Source of the DNA: Astrocystis sublimbata
Taxonomy: Eukaryota > Ascomycota > Sordariomycetes > Xylariales > Xylariaceae
Direction: 5' to 3'
Assembly: GCA_022453515.1 (NCBI GenBank)
Contig: JAJNNY010000003.1
Coordinates: 1,240,001 to 1,304,000, forward strand
DNA: 64,000 nucleotides
Shown: positions 46,078 to 57,357 of the stretch, one piece after another
Layout of the letters: each line of letters starts with the position of its first letter
How positions within the stretch are numbered: position 1 is the first letter of the stretch
Notes under the pieces: model-generated
Database searches by the model: none
Told to the model about the DNA's origin: nothing
The model's input: the letters and a program-made list of their open reading frames with translations, nothing else
Program-made: the position numbers and the translations under genes

Positions 46078-47775
46078 ATGAGCTTCTCCACCATGCGCAA
46101 CGGCCTCGCCGTGGCTGTCACGTCGGCTCTGGCCGCGGTAGCAGCGGCGCAGAGCAGCACGTGCGATCTTGTCAAGAGCCAGACCAAGATCGAATCCTAC
46201 AAGCGCTTCGAGATCGAGTACACGTCGGCGCAGACCGAGTACTGGTCCACGTCGTGCGGTGACCTCAAGCCGAGCTGCATCCTGATGCCCACCACGACCT
46301 CCGAGGTCTCGGCTATCGTTTCCATCCTGGCCTCCAACAACGAGACTTTCGCTGTCAAGTCGGGCGGCCACAACCCCAACAACGGCTTCGCCAGTATCGA
46401 TGGCGGTCCCCTAATCAACACCAAGAATCTGGATCAGGTCATCTTCGATCCCAAGACGGAGACGGTCAGAGTTGGACCCGGAAACAGATGGGATGAGGTC
46501 TCGAAGGCGCTCGACGGCTCCGGCTACACGGCCGTCGGTGGGCGCATCGGCAACGTTGGTGTTGGCGGTTACTTGCTAGGAGGTGAGACTCGGCACAGCA
46601 AAGTTAACCTATCTCATCAGAAGTAGCATAACTAACATGGGAACTCACAGGCGGCCTGAGCTTCATGAGCACCGAGTACGGCTGGGCAGCCAACTCGATC
46701 CTCGAGTACGAGATGGTGATGGCCAACTCGTCCATCGTGCGGGTGCGCGAGGACAACCACCCGGACCTGTTCATGGCGCTCAAGGGCGGCGGCAACAACT
46801 ACGGCATCGTGACCTCGTACCTGCTGCAGGCGTACCCGCAGGGCGACGTGTGGGGCGGCAACCTCATCTTCGACGCGACGCCCGAGGTGACGGAGGCCAT
46901 GCTCGCCGCGGTCCGCGACTTCACCGAGAACTACGACGACGAGAAGGCCGGCATCATCGTCACGGCCGAGCGCACTCTCGCCACCCTGGTGGACATCTGG
47001 GTCATCTTCCTGTACTACAACGGCCCCGAGCCGCCCGAGAAGGTGTTTGAGAAGTTCTTCGCCATCAGCAAGTTCAAGATCAACACGACCAAGACCCAGA
47101 GCATCCACAGCCTGCTGAGCGGCAATAACTGGGCGATCCTTAAGGGCAGTGGTACGTATTTGTCTCTTGTCAACGCAAAAAAAAGAAAAAAGAAGAAAAG
47201 AACAACAAGTGTTTATATGTATGAACAAAAAGCTAATTGACGCGATTATTACAGTCTACACCATCGGCACCGAGACCATGCCGCTCCCCAACGAAGCCAA
47301 CGGCGCCGAGGTGATGAAGCGCATCTACGACAGCTGGGTCGAAACATCAGACAAGGCGAAGTTCGTGCCGGGGCTCGTGGCCAGCGTGGCCTTCCAACCC
47401 TTGCCAAAGCGTCTGGCGCAGGTGGCCAAGGACAAGGGCGGCGACATGCTGGACTTCGACACGGACATCGACCGCATCGTGCTCGAGCTCGACTACAGCT
47501 TCATCGGGTCGGCGTCGTACGACAAGATCGACAAGACGATGCGCGAGACCTACGGCGGCTTCAAGGACGTCGTCACCGAGTACCAGGACAGCGGCGTCCT
47601 CCCCAAAGACGTCTACCTGCCTCTTTTCTCGAACGATTGCTTCTACCCCCAGGACTACTACGGCCGCCTGAGGCCCGAGAAACTGGCGCTCGCGAGACGC
47701 GTCCAGGCTGATGTTGATCCTAAGGGTTTTTGGAAGACGAGGACGGGCGGGTTCAAGATTCCTTCGGAGTACTGA
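46078..47775 (+). CDS. Secreted FAD-linked oxidase (PCMH/berberine-bridge type)
   Basis: About 508 residues from three exons: 46078-46582, 46651-47151 and 47255-47775, all GT-AG and in phase. Residues 1-25 form a signal peptide ending in AAVAAAQ. The FAD-binding PCMH domain includes KSGGHNPNNGF, whose His is the usual covalent FAD attachment site, and GRIGNVGVGGYLLGGGLSF, which crosses the first splice. No second flavin-linking Cys is seen in the GNVGVGG segment, so a single covalent link is expected. The BBE-like C-terminal motif reads YYGRLRPEKLALARRVQADV then DPKGFW. Such enzymes oxidise sugars, alkaloids or polyketide intermediates outside the cell or in the secretory path; the substrate is unknown. 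No other biosynthetic gene is adjacent. Confidence 0.88.
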
Positions 47776-48278
47776 GTGTCATCGCTATAAGTACTATTTA
47801 TAATAATCTTGATCGCAAAGAAATAAGTAAATATAATAAGTAGATTATTAGATCTTAGCATATTTTAAATCTAATCTTTATCTTTTTCGATAAATCATAC
47901 TATAAGCTTTCCGAAGTTGATACTTATAATAGCGGCTTAGCATATGAATCGCCATTCTACTTTTAAACATTAGGCTATCTACGAGCAAGGGTGCTAGATC
48001 TTTGGATCTTATTCGTGCTTTCAGCGCACTATGTCATTAAGCCGACTCATATGTATTTCATATACCTGACCTAACTTAAGGAATAAGAAAACTACAGCAA
48101 GCGTCTTATCGCCCTAGTTATCAGAGGACTTACGTCCCTTCACAACAGACCCATGCATGTTATACTTGTACCGTCACCCAGCTTCTGGAATTAGACCTCG
48201 GACCTACATATACAAATTGACAAGCATATACCTTATATAGAAAACTACCCTACAGACCTTTAAAGAAAACAACCAAAG
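47776..48278. other. AT-rich spacer
   Basis: AT-rich stretch after the oxidase stop, with no ORF of note. It may be decayed repeat sequence, but no terminal repeats or coding remnants are visible. Confidence 0.4.
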
Positions 48279-48396
48279 GCCGGACTGGTTTGGCCTAGCG
48301 GAGCGAGCCATAATATGATTACCCAGCGTGAAATATCTATACTCAGCGTCGTGGGCCCCGGGGGTTCGATTCCTTCGACGGCCAAAATCTTTTTTT
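48279..48396 (+). ncRNA. tRNA-like RNA polymerase III element
   Basis: The sequence has an A-box match (TGGCCTAGCGG, 48290-48300), a perfect B-box match (GGTTCGATTCC, 48363-48373) and a T-run terminator (48390-48396), in tRNA order. The T arm can form five pairs (two G-U). A short acceptor-like stem GGCCG/CGGCC can be drawn between 48279-48283 and 48379-48383. The D and anticodon arms do not fold into a standard tRNA, and about 60 bases between the boxes suggest an intron or decay. It could be a tRNA pseudogene, a tRNA-derived SINE head, or a divergent tRNA. Confidence 0.35.
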
Positions 48397-49142
48397 CGAG
48401 CCCTTTTGTCATCGCGAACAGTCGCATCTAACACAGTCACAATCGAGGTATATTGATTTCGATGCTTTATATAAGCAAACAACCATCCTTTATTACGGTC
48501 TATTTTTGTTTGATTACCTACCTAAGACATAGGTAGGGAACTCCTGTTCCTATTAAAATGGGAATATTTACTGGCATATCTTGAGAAATATCTCCAAGGT
48601 GACTGAACCTTTACAATCGACATACGAATCGATTCCTGCGATACAAGAAACATCAATTGAGGGCTAATAATTAGGTAAGTTGAGCCAAGTGCTGTCATCG
48701 ATTTTAGCGGCGAATCAAGCCCCTGAGGTTTGTACCTCTATGGCTTAAGCCATGCCTAACGGGTGGGGCCACAGCGCCAGCTATGTCACTCACTGCCCAA
48801 GTGGAGGGGTCGATTCAAGGTTGTATTATCGCGATAGAGCACCGACCGAGTAATTGTGGACAGCTCAACCACTTCAAGTTCAGGAGCGAAGAAAACACTC
48901 AACAACAACAACAATAATACACCACTATACCCGCCACTTTTGCCTACGCCTTCGTTGGACACCTACAAGCAGAGAATAGAAAGAGCAAAGAGGTTATTCC
49001 GATATATATCTGCGCCAATCTTTCCTCCCATCCGCCATCCAGGCCACATACGAACACTATCGAAGACGACTTCGCGAATTTCCTACACCCCGATACAGCG
49101 ACACGGCGACACGACGACACCAGCGCATGGTTTGAACCCACC
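48397..49142. other. Intergenic, CEX1 promoter
   Basis: About 0.75 kb upstream of the CEX1-like gene, including its 5' leader. An ORF from 48856 overlaps the CEX1 start in another frame and looks like a shadow. No further feature seen. Confidence 0.5.
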
Positions 49143-51587
49143 ATGGACTTCCTCAAGTCGGCGGTGGCCTCGGCCATGGCCGCCCAGGGCCCGTCGTTCC
49201 CCTACTCCTTCGGCGACAAGGTCGACATCGACGCCTCCATCTGGACCCTGTACAACGGCACGCGGCGCGCCGACGGCTCCGCCTGCAGCATCTTCTCCTT
49301 CGACGTCGCTGCCAACAAGTCGCGCTGGAATCTCGCCAAGAACGCGCTGCGGAAGCTGCGCACCATGCGGCATCCGGGCGTCATCAAGGTCCTCGACGCC
49401 GTCGAGACCGAGTCCTACATATACATAGCCACCGAGCGCGTCGTGCCTCTGCGGTGGCACGTCAAACGGAAGAGCCTGAGTCCCGAGACCATCAAATGGG
49501 GTCTCTATAGCATCGCGCGCACGGTCAAGTTCATCAACGAGGAAGGGTCGAGCATCCATGGCAGCCTGAGGGTCGCATCTATCTACACCTCCGAGAGCGG
49601 CGAGTGGAAGCTCGGCGGGTTCGAGATACTGAGTAATGTGAAGGACGACGAGGCCATAATATACACATACGGCAGCCTGGTGCCCGATTCCTCGAGGTAT
49701 ACCCCGCCGGAGCTGGCGCGGTCGGGGTGGGATGCGATCAAGAAGAGTCCGCATTCTGCTGTCGACTCGTATAATTTTGGGGCTACCATCTACGAGGCGT
49801 TCAATGGTGATTTCACGGGGCCGTCGGAGGCGGGGCAGACGAAGGGTATTCCGCCGACTATGCATGCAGGCTACAAGAGGCTCGTGAACGCGAACCCCAA
49901 AGCGAGAATTACGGTGGGCGTCTTCTTGGAGCAGGGGCGGCGGTCGGGCGGGTTCTTCGACTCGCCGCTGATCAAGCTGACTGAGGGCATCGACAACCTC
50001 GATGTCAAGTCGGAGGAAGAGAGGGCCGAGATCCTTGATGATCTCGATAACCTGACAGACGACTTTCCGGAGGACTTCTTCAAAATGAAGGTGCTACCCG
50101 AGCTACTGAAGTCCGTCGAGTTCGGCGGTGGCGGACCCAAAGCCTTTGGCGTGGTCATGAAGATTGCCGCAAGGCTAACAAATGAGGATTTCGAGGCCCG
50201 CGTACAACCCGTCGTCGTGCGACTCTTCGGCAACCCAGACAGGGCGATCAGGGTGTGTCTGTTGGACAGCTTACCGTCCATGATCGACCGTCTACCACAA
50301 AAAGTCGTCAACGACAAAATCTTCCCCAACATGGTGTCTGGCTTTACCGACATCGCGCCCATCGTGCGCGAGCAGACACTTAAGTCCGTGCTCGTCGTCA
50401 TCCACAAGCTCTCCGACCGCGTTGTAAACGGAGAATTACTCAAGTACCTGGCCAAGACAGCGAACGACGAGCAACCCGGGATACGGACAAACACGACCAT
50501 CTGTCTCGGAAAGATCGCCAAGAACCTGGGCTCCTCGAACCGTGCGAAGGTCCTCATCGCGGCATTCACGCGTTCCCTCCGCGACCCCTTTGTGCACGCG
50601 CGCAACGCGGCCCTGATGGCCCTCGCCGCGACGGGCGAGTACTTCACGGCCGAGGAGTGCGCGAGCCGGATATTGCCGGTTGTGTGCCCGTCTCTGATCG
50701 ACAAGGAGAAGCTTGTCCGCGACCAAGCGGCCAAAACACTCGAGGTCTACATGGTACGCATCCGCAAGGAGGCCGCCGGCATGCCCGACTCGGTGTTGCC
50801 ACCGTCGCAGACTACCGATGGCGCGGGCGCCCCACGCATGAGCACGCCGCAGCAAAACGCTAGCAGTAATAACGCCAGCGACGCGGCCTCGTGGGCCGGT
50901 TGGGCTATTTCGTCTTTTACAAACAAGCTATCAGCTGCTTCAGGCGAAATGGAGACGAACGGCGCGCAGTCCGCTTTACCCTCGCCTTCGGGTACAGGTC
51001 CTGCCGAAGCCAAGCGCGCAGCGTCTTCTGCCTCGGCATCCGCACTTCACCGCCAGGCTGTCAAGTCCCCTGCACCCTCACCTGCGCCGCTATCAAGGAA
51101 ATCAACTACTATGTCCCCTGCGCCAGACACGTACTTCAAAGATCCAAACCCCATAGGAGGAGTAGAAGAAGATGACGATTTCGGAGGCGACGCGTGGGGT
51201 GACATGGGCGATATGAACGACGACGATGACGCCGCAGACGCTTGGGGAGAGCCGGGCGATGATGGCGATCCTTGGTCGAAACCGGCAGCAGCACCAGCTA
51301 AGAAGAGTAAACCGACGGCAACACCTGCTGTTGCTAATACATCGATCGACGATGGCTCGGAGCCTGACTTTGCGGGATGGCTCGCGGCGCAGGCATCGAA
51401 GAAAACGGGCGGCGCGGGTGCGAAGCCGTTGCCGAAGGGGTTGGCGAAGAAGGGGAGTGCGACGGGGAAATCTACTACGACTACGTCTGCCGCTAAGCCG
51501 AAGGCAAAGCCGGTTGTGGCCAAGAAGATCGATCTGAAGCCGAAAGATACGGGTGGTGATGATGATGGGTGGGGGGATGGGTGGTGA
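49143..51587 (+). CDS. CEX1: Cex1/SCYL1-family pseudokinase with HEAT repeats
   Basis: Intronless, 814 residues. Residues 20-280 form a degenerate protein-kinase domain: the catalytic loop reads IHGSLR instead of HRD-x4-N, and the DFG position reads GGF, so no phosphotransfer is expected. Residues 300-540 are HEAT-like helical repeats (LLDSLPSMIDRLPQKVVNDK; VLIAAFTRSLRDPFVHARN; ALMALAATGEYF). The C-terminus (540-814) is disordered, Ala/Ser/Pro-rich, with acidic tryptophan clusters (GGDAWGDMGDMNDDD, DAWGEPGDDGDPW) and ends DDDGWGDGW. Relatives are yeast Cex1, which collects tRNA at the nuclear pore, and mammalian SCYL1, which binds COPI. It most likely acts in the cytosol at pores and Golgi membranes in tRNA export and/or COPI traffic. 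Family assignment is firm; the split of roles in this fungus is inferred. Confidence 0.9.
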   Translation: MDFLKSAVASAMAAQGPSFPYSFGDKVDIDASIWTLYNGTRRADGSACSIFSFDVAANKSRWNLAKNALRKLRTMRHPGVIKVLDAVETESYIYIATERVVPLRWHVKRKSLSPETIKWGLYSIARTVKFINEEGSSIHGSLRVASIYTSESGEWKLGGFEILSNVKDDEAIIYTYGSLVPDSSRYTPPELARSGWDAIKKSPHSAVDSYNFGATIYEAFNGDFTGPSEAGQTKGIPPTMHAGYKRLVNANPKARITVGVFLEQGRRSGGFFDSPLIKLTEGIDNLDVKSEEERAEILDDLDNLTDDFPEDFFKMKVLPELLKSVEFGGGGPKAFGVVMKIAARLTNEDFEARVQPVVVRLFGNPDRAIRVCLLDSLPSMIDRLPQKVVNDKIFPNMVSGFTDIAPIVREQTLKSVLVVIHKLSDRVVNGELLKYLAKTANDEQPGIRTNTTICLGKIAKNLGSSNRAKVLIAAFTRSLRDPFVHARNAALMALAATGEYFTAEECASRILPVVCPSLIDKEKLVRDQAAKTLEVYMVRIRKEAAGMPDSVLPPSQTTDGAGAPRMSTPQQNASSNNASDAASWAGWAISSFTNKLSAASGEMETNGAQSALPSPSGTGPAEAKRAASSASASALHRQAVKSPAPSPAPLSRKSTTMSPAPDTYFKDPNPIGGVEEDDDFGGDAWGDMGDMNDDDDAADAWGEPGDDGDPWSKPAAAPAKKSKPTATPAVANTSIDDGSEPDFAGWLAAQASKKTGGAGAKPLPKGLAKKGSATGKSTTTTSAAKPKAKPVVAKKIDLKPKDTGGDDDGWGDGW

Positions 51588-52733
51588 TGTGAAGATGAGG
51601 GATAAGGGATAAGGGATAAAGGATGAATGAAAAATGAGTTCATTCAGTACTTATTCATTCATCAAGTATATACTGGCACCAAATCTATCGAAGTACCTAT
51701 AAAGTTGAGTAGTGTGAGTGTGGGGTGAATTTAGTGGAAGGAGTAGGGGGTGAAAGGGTTAGGGGCGAGTGAGTGAGGGAAGCGGGACAGTCAGTCAACT
51801 GATCTATCTGTCTGTCTTTCTACATGGTGCCTGTCCCTCTCCCTATTCTGCCTCCATGCCACCTACTAATACCTAATGGAAAGCGCCATAGATATGCCTA
51901 TAGCTTGAGCATGGGGTGGGTTATGAGGAGGCTATTGAATGAGCATGGCACGGCGTTAGGCAGAATACATACATACACGATGTTGATAGTACGTACATAC
52001 ATCATCATGTAGGTAGGTAATTAATCACTTTTTGAATACCGACTTAAACAGATTATTTACCAAGTAAGAACCTGTGTATGATACCAACTCAGTTGCCTGC
52101 TCGCTTGCTTGGCCTAAACCTTACTACAGCTAAGGTTATCGACGATGCTCCTCTAAAGCAGGAGCAGAGGTAGAAAGAATAATAACCAGGGCATGTTGTA
52201 ACGGAGCAAATGCGCTGCGTGTGATGACTTGAGTTCAATCAGGCAAGAAAGATAGATAGATAATTATACATTAACACTACCATTGTTAACGAGTTGCAGG
52301 ACTATATAATTCCCCTTGCCTATTGGACAGCAACTTTTACCGTTTCTGCAAGGTTATTTTTATTACCGCCAGATTAGTAGTTGGATCAGTGATGACCAGC
52401 GAATCCCTGGTTTTGTATGTTTGGAATCTTTGCTTTTCCTTTTCCTTTTCTCTGTAGGTTGTGTATAAGCATGTTTCCCTCCGCATCCCCCGCTCTTAAC
52501 TTTCTGATCCCAAACTCGCTGCCCGTATGGTTAGACAAATAAACCAATCACGAAGTTGCTTGAGGGCGACGATGAGATCTAAGATTACCGCCTGGGCTAG
52601 ATGACGATGCTCTTGGTATCATTATTGCAATGTAGCTTTGCTGTTAACGAGCAGTATGAAATGACCCGCATGTCTTGGAAGCTTATATACAGAGAAGGTA
52701 TTGAAATTTCGACTCCGAGCATTGTATCGTGAC
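51588..52733. other. Convergent 3' spacer
   Basis: About 1.1 kb between the converging CEX1 gene and the large unknown minus-strand gene. No gene or repeat is evident; it contains both 3' UTRs. Confidence 0.5.
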
Positions 52734-55700
52734 CTATGTCGAACGAATGACAAAGTGTGCGATGCTGCTGTGCACTGTTTGTGTCTTGAGCACGATTCCG
52801 ATGGCCGTAGCAGCACCTCCACAGCCCGAGCAAGCAATATTGACGTAGATGTTAGCGCCCGTCTGCGTCATGGCAATACCCGACAGGATGTCGTGCGCCC
52901 GGGTTAGATACGTATTGAGAATGACCCAAAGGCTCTCGGCGTTGGCGTCGCCGAGATCCCAGATCCAGCACGCCGTGTAAGTGAGCGTCTGCACCGCGCT
53001 GAGGAACACGGTCATGATGCCGCGGAGACGTTGGTTGACGGCGTGCTTCAGCACCCCCAGCCACGAGAAGCCCCAGTCGATGAGCCGCAGCGGCCAGCTG
53101 GGGAGCTTGGTGTTGTACGGGAACGAGATGGCGGCGCCGAAGAGGAAGGCCACCAGGCTCCATTTGCCCCATCGGAGCCCGGAAGGCCAGCGCGACTGGT
53201 CGGGGTCCAGGTTGTAGTTCGGATTCGGCTTCTCCTCACCCAGCATCTCCGTCTCGACCTCGGGCGCCCAGCTTCCCCATTCCAACACCAGCATCACCGT
53301 GTTGTAGATGCCGAAGCCGATGCCGAGCCAGATGGCGTGCTTGTCGACGAAGTCTAGCAGGGCTTGCACCCAAGGGATCTCGAGGAAGGCGTCTTTGACT
53401 TTCTCCCAGAATCCTTTCTTCGCGTACTGCACACAACGTGCGCACCTGCAGTCGCCTTCATCAGTGTGGTGTCCAACGGCGCTCGGGCTTTTAGCCCCGT
53501 TGTTCACCGCCAGCTGGGAGGTGGCGTCCTTTTGCTGGCGCTTCGGAGATGGTGGTCACCAGATCTGGGACTCGGGGCTTGGAATCAGTGATATGTGGCT
53601 GTAGAAGCGGTTGAAGCGTTTTGTCCAACTTTTCTTTGCTATCCTTCATGCCCTGAAAACTGGCGTGCTTTTTCGGAGCTTCGCCCGTTATCGCCTTGAA
53701 CGCAATGGTGCCAGGGACTGCTATAAGGAGACAGAAAGCATCTATGACAGACAGTGGTCGATCAGAGATCTTACCCCACAGCCATGAGATTACCGGTATG
53801 TTGATCTCGGCCGTGAGGAGTTTCTTGATGGACACGATAATCGAGGCGCCAACCTCGAAAACGGTCTTGATCAGTATGCGCACGACGTGGATGAGGTTGA
53901 GCAAGAGCTCCCCGCCTAGTTTGGAGACGATCTCGCCGATGGTCGCTTTCCGAGACGGGTTGAAGAGCTCGACGAACGATTCGGCGATGTTCTTGCCGCC
54001 CTTCCAGAACTCGTCCAGGAGAGATTTCAGCGCTTTCCAAACAACCGAGAGAGGGTCGTCAGGCGGGATGTCGCCTACCACGGAAGCGACCGACTGTTTG
54101 ACTTCGGGGTTGTGCTGCGTCTGGTACTGGAGGGAATTGCCTCCGGGTGAGTTCACAGCTCGGTCCAGCTTTTTGCTGTCGTCTGTTTCTGCCTCGGCCG
54201 ACTCTTCCCCGACCGGCTCGTCCGCTTCGGACGGGAGCTTCTCCAAGAGCTCGAATTTCGCCTTGATTGATTCTTCGATGCCGTCCAGAAACCCATCCAC
54301 CTTGTTTCCCATGAAGAGGACGCCGCCCACTGTGACGTCGAGGAAGCCCTCGAGGCAGTCGCGATATATGTTGTGCGTGTCGAGAATGTCACCCCAGTTG
54401 AACAGCCACTTCAACCCCTCCCACAACTTCTTGAGTCCCGTGCCGATCAGCTGAAAGACTTTCTTGATCCCTTTCAGAATGTGCTGGAACGTTTTGATCA
54501 CAAATCTCAGTATTGTCTTCCCCACGGTGACAACGATATTCCAGCCTTCGACGACCACTTTGACGACAGTCTTTGTGGCGCTGGTCAACCAGTCGAACGA
54601 AGCCCAGCTTGAGGCCTGTATGTCATCAACACTCGCGAAGTTGACGAGGCCTCCCTCATCGTCATGGGCTATTCCGTCGCTCTCGACTGGTACGTCTTCC
54701 TCCTCGAACTGGGCTTCCTGTTCAAGGCTCGCAGCACGAGATGTCAATGTGGACAATGCCTTTGCGGCGCCATCCAGGTCAACAGAGGCAGACGCATTGT
54801 CGCTAATCAGTTTCTCGCCGTTAGGTAGGCGCACGTTCTTCAAGTCATCGGCAGATTTAATGCTTTGAAAGAATTGCAGGACCTTGCGACCAGGATCGAT
54901 GAAGGTTGTTTCACAGCCTGGCACGCCGACGACCTTTAGAGAAGACACGTTCAGATCGTCTATCTCTTGGATCACGGTGATGGTCCCCAGCGCATCGGGT
55001 TTCACTTTTACCGCCGCGCAACCCAGATGGAGGTTTCTTCCGTTAACCGTAGCCACGCAATGACTGGATGCACTGAGATCGACGGTTCCGTCGAACGGCC
55101 TTCGTCCCTTGCCCGCTTTGATCTTGATGTGGGTAGTATACGTCCAGATCTCACGCGGTGTCTCGATGGCGGGAACGCAGAAGTTAGTTGTTGTCCAGAG
55201 CTTGGAGTCCCCGGATTGGAACAACTCCCTCATCTTTTCGTGTTTCTCATCGCCCAAGACGAAGAGTCGCTGAGACGTAGATCGCGCATCAATCATGGCT
55301 GCGAAGCGTAGAGTGCCGGTCAGCACTGGTTGCGCGTCGGAGCGTGGCTCGAACGAGTCGATCACAGTTGCGGTTGGCTTGCTCTCAAACTGGACGTAGA
55401 CAATGTCACCACCGCTATTCCGCGTCCATATGGATGCTAACGGGCCATCTTGCGCGGTATGTATTTGCTCAAGATTGCGCAAGCATTCGGCTTGCGCGAC
55501 AAGGCTGTCATTTGGTAGCTTCGTCGATCCACTCACGCACGTCCTTGCCGGTATCCTATGGATACCGTCTTGCGCTGCGATGAGCAGATCTGTGCGGCCT
55601 TTGGAGTTCTTCACGGTGGCGACATCGGCCGCTCCAGGCGGTACTGGGATATTGTACTGGATGTGCGTATAGAAGCCAGACTTGCCGCCCATCCCGGTGA

Positions 55701-56433
55701 AGATGATGCGCCGCTCGGCGCCGCTCTGGTAGAGCACAAAGAGGCCGAACTTTCCTTCGGGTCCGCCACCCGGCAATGTGGCGGGAGTGAGACTGATGAT
55801 ATCCCGAGGGTTACATGGCATTTCCAAGTCCGTCTTGACCGACCACGATGCTGTCTCGTTGTTCACGTCAATACGACATATATCATCCTGGTTTCCTTCC
55901 AGATTGCGAAGCTTGGCCACGATGAGCGGGTGACTATCGTCCGCGCCTTTTGCCTTAAAAAGACCCGCCATGTTAGTTACAGCCCTTTAGCATGGTCTTA
56001 AATGTGCTGCACTTACTACAAGCAGACCGTATACGTGTTGAGAAAGAGCCTCGCCTTTCAATATAGTGTCAACCATCGTGTCGGCTGGAAGTAGCAGATC
56101 TTGTGGTTTTATCTTGTCCAGGACAACTAGTGTTGAAACCCCTTGGCCATCGCCATGAGCAAACGCGACCCGTAAAGTGAGGTCATCCGCCTGATGTAAG
56201 CCGAGCGCTGTAGTCTTGTGCTGGCTCGGGAGCCGGAACTTTTCGCTGAGATTGATCAGCTGGTTCCGCCCCAGCCCGTCCTGCTTCGTGACATAGAGAA
56301 TGCCATCACTGCCGATGGAGAACAGCAAGGGATTGAGCAGCTCATCGCGAACGACGTAGAAGGCGCTAGTGTCTGTCAGGGGCGTCGAAGTCACCACCTG
56401 CTGCATCAACTCGGAGTCATGATATATCGACAT
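52734..56433 (-). CDS. Large unrecognised protein: beta-rich N-terminus, amphipathic helices, hydrophobic C-terminus
   Basis: About 1,196 residues from three exons: 56433-56017, 55953-53560 and 53513-52734. Intron 1 (63 nt, GTAAGT, branch CTAAC) is solid. Intron 2 is only 46 nt and is inferred to keep frame between two long ORFs; a frameshift is the alternative. Residues 1-480 are strand-rich with repeated short blades (NPLLFSIGSDGILYVTKQDG; RTDLLIAAQDGIHRI; DIVYVQFESKP), as in beta-propellers. An acidic linker (about 548-575) follows. Residues 588-665 are a Trp/Lys-rich run of amphipathic helices (FQHILKGIKKVFQLIGTGLK), and PVISWLWGKISDRPLSVIDA lies near 860. The last exon has a CRCARC cluster and several hydrophobic segments. 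No signal peptide. Divergent from the gene at 57358. I do not know the family; a membrane-interacting role is inferred only from hydrophobicity. Confidence 0.7.
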
Positions 56434-57357
56434 CTCGTTGGCCTCGAGTCGGCTCTGGAGAAAGAAGGTATATTGAAAGAGAGAAGAATAAATGACTGGA
56501 CGAGGTCCCAGTTGGGCGCCGTGGTGAAAGGTGATCCTCCTTTTAGAGTTGTTAACCTTGTTACCTCCCAATGCCAACTTTTATTACGGCACTGTCGACT
56601 CACCGTCTGGCAATTTGCTCCGCGATGCCCTTACCAGGGACCAGTATGGTTCTCTCAGTGCGTATGGCTCTAGAATTCGAGCTGAACAACTTCAACCAAT
56701 ACGTACCCCAGGATCACAATAGCGTAGCTGGTCTAGCGCAACTAGCTGTTCAGCTAAGTACAGAAAGGGAACTTAGCTGGGGAAGGCCTTCCCAAAAGGT
56801 CGCGATGGACAAGCTCTAGGCTTGAATAACCCATTCGCCACGCTTTTGATCGGCGCTCTAGATGACCCAAGGTTCACGAAGGGAGTGTTGTCGGCTTAGA
56901 CTAATTGACAGCTGACCTACTCCAACCATTTCTTATTCTGACATATTTCAACACCAGTTCAGGGCGTGACTAGCGTTCATGATGACCATGATCTTTCCCA
57001 CAATGTGGATTGGATCATCGCCAGGGATATGTTCTGGCCCTCAATCACCGGGTCTGTCGATGCTTCTGGCTAGGCGATAGCGTGCGCTGGTCCCGAGGCC
57101 GTGGTAACGACTCCGGATCGCCCGCTAGCCTCCGTAACCTGCAGTGACACTTGGCATGGAGTGGACAAAAGATTACCAGGATGAATAAATTGCCATAAAT
57201 GAGGACGTATCCTGCGGTCGCTAGGGGAATGTGCTCGCTTCGAGAGAATACAATCATTGCAAAAAAAATTCAAGGTGCCTTGCTTCCTCCAGCTTCATCC
57301 TAATCACTTACCCGTATCGACTTTGTTTGGGTAGAGAAAACGCATCACAAACGAACC
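56434..57357. promoter_or_regulatory. Shared divergent promoter of the unknown gene pair
   Basis: A 924-bp spacer between two head-to-head starts (56433 minus, 57358 plus). No ORF with protein-like pattern. The arrangement suggests co-regulation, but no specific regulator site is recognised. Confidence 0.45.

Noticed and set aside
49083..49865. 260-codon minus-strand ORF
   Set aside because: Antisense to the kinase-like domain of the Cex1/SCYL1 gene, explained by codon bias.
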